NCBI GenBank assembly: GCA_937908115.1
Contig: CALEQZ010000035.1
Span: 1-64,000 of the forward strand
DNA: 64,000 bases
Origin: an uncultured Alcaligenaceae bacterium
GTDB lineage: Bacteria; Pseudomonadota; Gammaproteobacteria; Burkholderiales; Burkholderiaceae_B
Direction of reading: 5' to 3'
Below the pieces are notes generated by a model, which was given only the letters and a program-made list of their open reading frames with translations, was not told where the DNA came from and did no database searches. Both the position numbers and the translations under genes were made by a program. This document shows positions 60,610 to 64,000 of the stretch, in pieces (the stretch's first letter is position 1; every line of letters begins with the position of its first letter).

Positions 60610-61539
60610 TCACGACAATTCCCCCGCCGTCACCACGGAAGTGCCCAGCTTGCCCACGACCACGCCACCCGCCCGGTTGGCCCAGCGCATGGCCTGGTGC
60701 CAATCCAGCCCCGCCGCGCGCGTGACCGCAAGCGTGGCCAACACCGTATCGCCCGCGCCGGACACGTCGAAGACTTCGTGGGCCTGCGCATCGACGTGGT
60801 CGCGCCCGGCGTCGGTGAAAAGCGTCATCCCCTGCTCCGAGCGCGTGACCAGCAAGGCCTCCAGGCCCAGGTCCATGCGCAACCGCTGTGCCCTTTCGGC
60901 CAACTGCGCCTCGTCGCGCCAGCGTCCCACCGCCTGCTGCATCTCTGCACGGTTGGGCGTGACCAGCGTCGCGCCACGGTAGCGGCCGTAGTCGTCTCCC
61001 TTCGGATCGACCAACACGGGCACCCCCACCGCGCGTGCGCGTTCGATGAGGGCCTGCACGCGCTTGAGCGCCCCCTTGGCGTAGTCGGAAAGCACCAGGA
61101 CATCGTGGCTGGCCAGCAGCCGCTCGGACAGCACGTCCAGCGCGTCCAGGGCAGTCTCGCCCGGCGATTCTTCGAAGTCCACGCGCAGCAGCTGCTGCTG
61201 CCGGCCCAGCACGCGCATCTTCAGCGTCGTGGGCTGGCTGGCGTCGACCGCAAGCTCGGCCTTGACGCCGGCTTCGCGCGCCAGTGCCGCGATGTTGCGG
61301 CCCGGCTCATCGTCACCGACGATGCCGACCAGCGTGGCCTGGCCGCCCAGGGCGGCAATGTTGCGCGCCACGTTGGCCGCGCCGCCGAGGCGATCTTCGC
61401 AACGCGCCACCTTGACCACGGGCACGGGCGCTTCGGGCGATATGCGCTCGACCTCGCCGAACCAATAACGGTCGAGCATCACGTCGCCCGCGACCAGCAC
61501 GCGCGCGCGTCGCACGGCTTCGGCGGGAAAGCGGGTCAT
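60610..61539 (-). CDS. hldA: D-glycero-beta-D-manno-heptose-7-phosphate kinase, single-domain form
   Basis: 309 residues of the PfkB/ribokinase family. VLVAGDVMLDRYWFGEVERISPEAPVPVV, GGAANVARNIAALGG and VFDVSGAGDTVLATLAV (catalytic Asp) are all present. It corresponds to the first domain of E. coli HldE only; the nucleotidyltransferase domain (HldC) is missing here. ATG 61539. It lies 77 bp after lapB. Confidence 0.95.
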   Translation of the reverse strand: MTRFPAEAVRRARVLVAGDVMLDRYWFGEVERISPEAPVPVVKVARCEDRLGGAANVARNIAALGGQATLVGIVGDDEPGRNIAALAREAGVKAELAVDASQPTTLKMRVLGRQQQLLRVDFEESPGETALDALDVLSERLLASHDVLVLSDYAKGALKRVQALIERARAVGVPVLVDPKGDDYGRYRGATLVTPNRAEMQQAVGRWRDEAQLAERAQRLRMDLGLEALLVTRSEQGMTLFTDAGRDHVDAQAHEVFDVSGAGDTVLATLAVTRAAGLDWHQAMRWANRAGGVVVGKLGTSVVTAGELS

Positions 61540-61616
61540 CGCGGCTCCCGGGTGGCCGGATCGGCCGCCGGGCAATTCCGATCCATCGATGTGTCCTTTT
61601 TGCTGGTGCGTCCGGA

Positions 61617-62840
61617 TCACGACAATTCCTCGAGCCGGCGCGGGGAATAGGTTTCCCAGGCATTGCAGCCCGGGCATTGCCAGTAGAAGCGGCGCGCCTG
61701 GAATCCGCACGAGCGGCACGCGTAGCGATCCAGCCGCTGGGTGTGCTTGTGGATGAGGCTGCGCAGCAAGGCGAGGTCCGCGCCAGGCACCGGGCTGTCT
61801 GCTGGTCGCTGGCCGTCTGGCGCGCTGGCCAGCTCGGCCTCCAGCAGCCGATCCAGGCCGAGCAGTGACGGATGCGTGCGCAGCGCGTTGCGCGCAAACG
61901 CCCAGGCCGGATCCACGCCATGTTGCGCGCGCAGCTCCCGGAACACGATGTTGAAAAGATCCAGGGAAGGATGCTTGGCGTAATGGGCCTGCAACAGTGC
62001 CAGCGCCTCGGCCTGTTGGCCGGCGGCGCGGTAATTCTCGAACAATGCTTGCGCGGCCAGGCCCGCGTACTCAGGCTGGCCTGCGAGGATGGATTCCAGG
62101 TGCAGCCGCTCGCGCTTGGCATCGCCTTCGAGCGCCGCCAGCCGCGCACGAAGCAGCGCGATGCGCACGGTGGATGCCTCGCTGATCTGGCCGGCGCCGG
62201 CCGATTTCACTGCATTGTCGGCCGCATCCAGCGCGGCCTGCGCCCGCTCCAGCGCCGGCGGAGAGGCCGACAGCGCCGATTGGGCCTGCTCGCAGTGATA
62301 GTGCACCAGCTGTGGCACGGGCTCGTCGACCAGCCCGCGCAATGCCTTGACCGCCTCGATCGCGCGCGGCCAATCGTGCTCGGATTCGTAAATGCGTATC
62401 AGCGCGCGCAATGCCGGCAGCGCGTAGCGCGTGTCCTTGAGCTGCTCGAACCCGCTTTCGGCGCGGTCGAGCATGCCCGCCTTCAGGTAATCCTGCGCCA
62501 GCTCGTGTAGGGCGTGCTCGCGCTCGCTGGCCGGCAGGTCGGCACGCGCCAACAGGCTCTGGTGTACGCGTATGGCGCGCTCCATCTCGCCGCGACGGCG
62601 GAACAGGCTGCCCAAGGCGAAGTGCAGCTCGGTGGTTTCCGGGTCGAGCTTGGCGACCTCGACGAAGGCGTCGATGGCGCGGTCGGGCTGCTCATTGAGC
62701 AGGAAGTTCAACCCGCGGAAATACGAATCGGGCAGGTTGCGCGTCTCCGACAGCATTTGCCGGATGTCCACCCGCGCCGCGATCCAGCCCAGCCCGAACA
62801 GCACGGGCACGAAAATCAGCCACCAGGGTTCGAAATCCAC
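61617..62840 (-). CDS. lapB: LPS assembly regulator LapB (YciM)
   Basis: 407 residues. N-terminal membrane helix (WWLIFVPVLFGLGWIAARVD), a row of TPR repeats (~45-350; RGLNFLLNEQPDRAIDAFVEVAKLDP, AQDYLKAGMLDRAESGFEQL) and a C-terminal rubredoxin-like zinc site (Cys375, 378, 389, 392). LapB controls LpxC proteolysis by FtsH. The start is GTG at 62840, 26 bp after lapA. A longer open frame continues into lapA and is not used. Confidence 0.95.
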   Translation of the reverse strand: MDFEPWWLIFVPVLFGLGWIAARVDIRQMLSETRNLPDSYFRGLNFLLNEQPDRAIDAFVEVAKLDPETTELHFALGSLFRRRGEMERAIRVHQSLLARADLPASEREHALHELAQDYLKAGMLDRAESGFEQLKDTRYALPALRALIRIYESEHDWPRAIEAVKALRGLVDEPVPQLVHYHCEQAQSALSASPPALERAQAALDAADNAVKSAGAGQISEASTVRIALLRARLAALEGDAKRERLHLESILAGQPEYAGLAAQALFENYRAAGQQAEALALLQAHYAKHPSLDLFNIVFRELRAQHGVDPAWAFARNALRTHPSLLGLDRLLEAELASAPDGQRPADSPVPGADLALLRSLIHKHTQRLDRYACRSCGFQARRFYWQCPGCNAWETYSPRRLEELS

Positions 62841-62866
62841 GCGGTCGTTTCCTGCAAAAGTCGCGC

Positions 62867-63196
62867 CTACAGCGGCGACATGGGAGCGATGGTCTCGGGC
62901 GCCACGGGCTGCTGGGGCGCGTTGCCCGCCAGCGCAGCGGCTTCGGCCTGCAGGCGCTCGTTCTCGCGACGCAGCCGGGCGGCTTCGCGGCGCCGGCGCA
63001 GCGAACCCGGAACCGTCAGCAACAGGCCGAACAAGGCCCCCAGCACGAACACGGCCAGCATCACAACGATCAGGGGCACGTCGCGCACGACGTAGTCGCC
63101 GAAGAAATTGACGGCCACCGGGCCGGTGTTTTTCAACGCGAACATCAGGACCGCGATGAAAACGACCAGGCGCAGGGCCCAGACAACGTAACGCAT
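62867..63196 (-). CDS. lapA: Lipopolysaccharide assembly protein A (DUF1049)
   Basis: 109 residues with two membrane helices (WALRLVVFIAVLMFAL and PLIVVMLAVFVLGALFGLLL) and a coiled-coil C-terminus (REAARLRRENERLQAEAAAL). Signature NTGPVAVNFF between the helices. ATG 63196. It is followed closely by lapB. Confidence 0.95.
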   Translation of the reverse strand: MRYVVWALRLVVFIAVLMFALKNTGPVAVNFFGDYVVRDVPLIVVMLAVFVLGALFGLLLTVPGSLRRRREAARLRRENERLQAEAAALAGNAPQQPVAPETIAPMSPL

Positions 63197-63300
63197 GGCA
63201 GCGCTCCGCAGGGTTTGGGATTGCAATTGTATTCCGGGCAGGGCCGCCAGGGCCTGCCACGATCCTTTGAAAAACGGGGCCTCGCCCCCGGTGGCCACGC

Positions 63301-63356
63301 AAAAGACCGGGGGCAGGCCGCCTTCCGCGAACGGAAGGACCACGCCTGCCCCCGGT
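63301..63356 (-). terminator. Long hairpin terminator after ihfB
   Basis: A 13-bp outer stem (ACCGGGGGCAGGC/GCCTGCCCCCGGT) encloses a second hairpin (CCTTCCG/CGGAAGG), followed by CTTTT on the minus strand; 27 bp after the ihfB stop. Confidence 0.75.
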
Positions 63357-63382
63357 GGCGGCCTAGTCAGGCCGCGGCCGCG

Positions 63383-63736
63383 CTATGGCACGCTGAGCGT
63401 GTCTTCTGACCGCTCGGGCGCGTCGTCGTCCGCCGCAGCGGCCCCATTGCCCGGCGCGCCAAGGTCCACGCGCTCGCGCAGCTCCTTGCCAGCCTTGAAA
63501 TGGGGCACCTGCTTGCCCGGCACCAGCACCTGCTCCCCCGACTTGGGGTTGCGGCCGATGCGCGGCGCCCGCCGCGACAGCGAGAAGCTGCCAAAACCGC
63601 GGATCTCGATGCGCTGGCCGCCGGCCAGCGCCTGCGTCATCGCATCGAGCACGGTCTTGACCGCGAAATCGGTGTCGCGGGCGGCCAGCTGCGGATAGCG
63701 CGCAGCCAGGGCGGCGATCAGCTCCGACTTGGTCAC
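63383..63736 (-). CDS. ihfB: Integration host factor beta subunit
   Basis: 117 residues, DNA-bending HU/IHF fold. MTKSELIAALAARYP, IEIRGFGSFSLSRRAPRIGRNPKSGE (DNA-binding arm with Pro wedge) and VPHFKAGKELRERVD. A ~25-residue acidic C-terminal tail (AAAADDDAPERSEDT) exceeds the E. coli length of 94. Starts 4 bp after rpsA, the common arrangement. Confidence 0.97.
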   Translation of the reverse strand: MTKSELIAALAARYPQLAARDTDFAVKTVLDAMTQALAGGQRIEIRGFGSFSLSRRAPRIGRNPKSGEQVLVPGKQVPHFKAGKELRERVDLGAPGNGAAAADDDAPERSEDTLSVP

Positions 63737-63740
63737 ATCG

Positions 63741-64000
63741 TCAGCCGTTTTCGCGCTGCTGGTCCAGCTTGGCCTTGAGCAGGGCGCCCAGGTTGGTGGT
63801 GCCCGACGAGGCGCTGGCTTCAGACATGCGCTGGATGGTTTCGGCCGCTTCGGCGTTGTCGCGCGCCTTGATCGACAACTGGATCGAACGCGACTTGCGG
63901 TCGATGTTGATGATCATGGCTTCGATGTTCTCGCCAGGCTTGAGCACCGTGGTGGCATCTTCGACGCGGCCGGCCGAGATTTCCGAGGCGCGCAGGTAGC
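63741..64000 (-). CDS. rpsA: 30S ribosomal protein S1, C-terminal end (cut by window edge)
   Basis: The frame is open to the right edge of the window and ends at 63741. It reads GRVEDATTVLKPGENIEAMIINIDRKSRSIQLSIKARD, the last S1 repeat, then EAAETIQRMSEASASSGTTNLGALLKAKL, the conserved C-terminus of S1. It is followed after 4 bp by ihfB. Confidence 0.95.
   Translation of the reverse strand, partial: YLRASEISAGRVEDATTVLKPGENIEAMIINIDRKSRSIQLSIKARDNAEAAETIQRMSEASASSGTTNLGALLKAKLDQQRENG

Overview
This 64 kb window is high-GC bacterial chromosome. Its gene content and order point to a beta-proteobacterium of the Alcaligenaceae, most likely Bordetella or a close relative such as Achromobacter. 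The signs are a Bug-type tripartite-tricarboxylate receptor, a complete aerobic phenylacetate cluster, kynurenine genes in the order kynB-kynU-kynA, a split heptose kinase (hldA without the nucleotidyltransferase domain) and the block rpsA-ihfB-lapA-lapB-hldA-hldD. I found no insertion sequence, prophage or CRISPR array. Absence of any IS in 64 kb argues mildly against B. pertussis, which is very IS-rich. That is inference only.

Layout. 1-5765 (minus): scpB, rluB, then rimP-nusA-infB; infB is cut by the window edge. 5837-10054: initiator tRNA-Met, a candidate 6S RNA, a G3E (CobW/YjiA) GTPase, a small hypothetical gene, tRNA-Asn, a Bug-type binding protein and tRNA-Thr(CGT). 10161-13057: maiA, fkpB-ispH and radC. 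13114-15868 (plus): kynB-kynU-kynA, tryptophan to anthranilate. 16084-19663 (plus): rpmE2, a GT39/ArnT-like membrane glycosyltransferase and a MATE exporter. 19641-27798 (minus): paaABCDE-paaN-paaG-paaI-paaK, with a PaaX-type regulator divergent at 27945. 28997-33161: orn, a Ste24-like M48 protease with rsgA, a Nudix CoA pyrophosphatase and rplS. 33371-34891: a radical SAM protein of the SPL/PA0069 type plus a coupled small membrane protein, behind a near-perfect LexA box. 34944-41959 (minus): sulfate uptake and activation, sbp-cysTWA-cysHDN. 42288-46686 (minus): a 1-Cys peroxiredoxin, then etfB-etfA-acyl-CoA dehydrogenase. 46772-49067: an HDAC-family deacetylase and a divergent MltB-type lytic transglycosylase whose start codons lie only 10 bp apart. 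49195-56082 (minus): a 1939-residue trimeric autotransporter adhesin followed by two lipoprotein genes. 56531-64000: an unknown lipoprotein, cysM, a ComEA-like protein, hldD, hldA, lapB, lapA, ihfB and the 3' end of rpsA.

Most of the window is housekeeping or central catabolism. The most unusual locus is 49195-56082. A giant YadA-class adhesin with an extended signal peptide is followed by a BamE/SmpA-like lipoprotein and then by a lipoprotein whose C-terminal half resembles the SecD P1 head. I infer that this is an adhesin-plus-export-accessory operon. Other points worth attention are the apparently leaderless, LexA-controlled radical SAM gene, the candidate 6S RNA, an intrinsic terminator lying directly against the rimP start codon, and an rplS gene without its usual rpsP-rimM-trmD partners.

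Genes work together as follows. The paa set activates phenylacetate to its CoA ester (PaaK), epoxidises it (PaaABCE, with PaaD for maturation), isomerises (PaaG) and oxidises the opened ring (PaaN), with PaaI as rescue thioesterase. The cys set imports sulfate (Sbp-CysTWA), makes APS (CysDN) and reduces it (CysH). EtfAB accepts electrons from the adjacent acyl-CoA dehydrogenase. LapAB and HldA/HldD serve lipopolysaccharide assembly and core synthesis. Start codons were chosen by ribosome-binding sites, overlaps and family N-termini, and often differ from the longest open frame.
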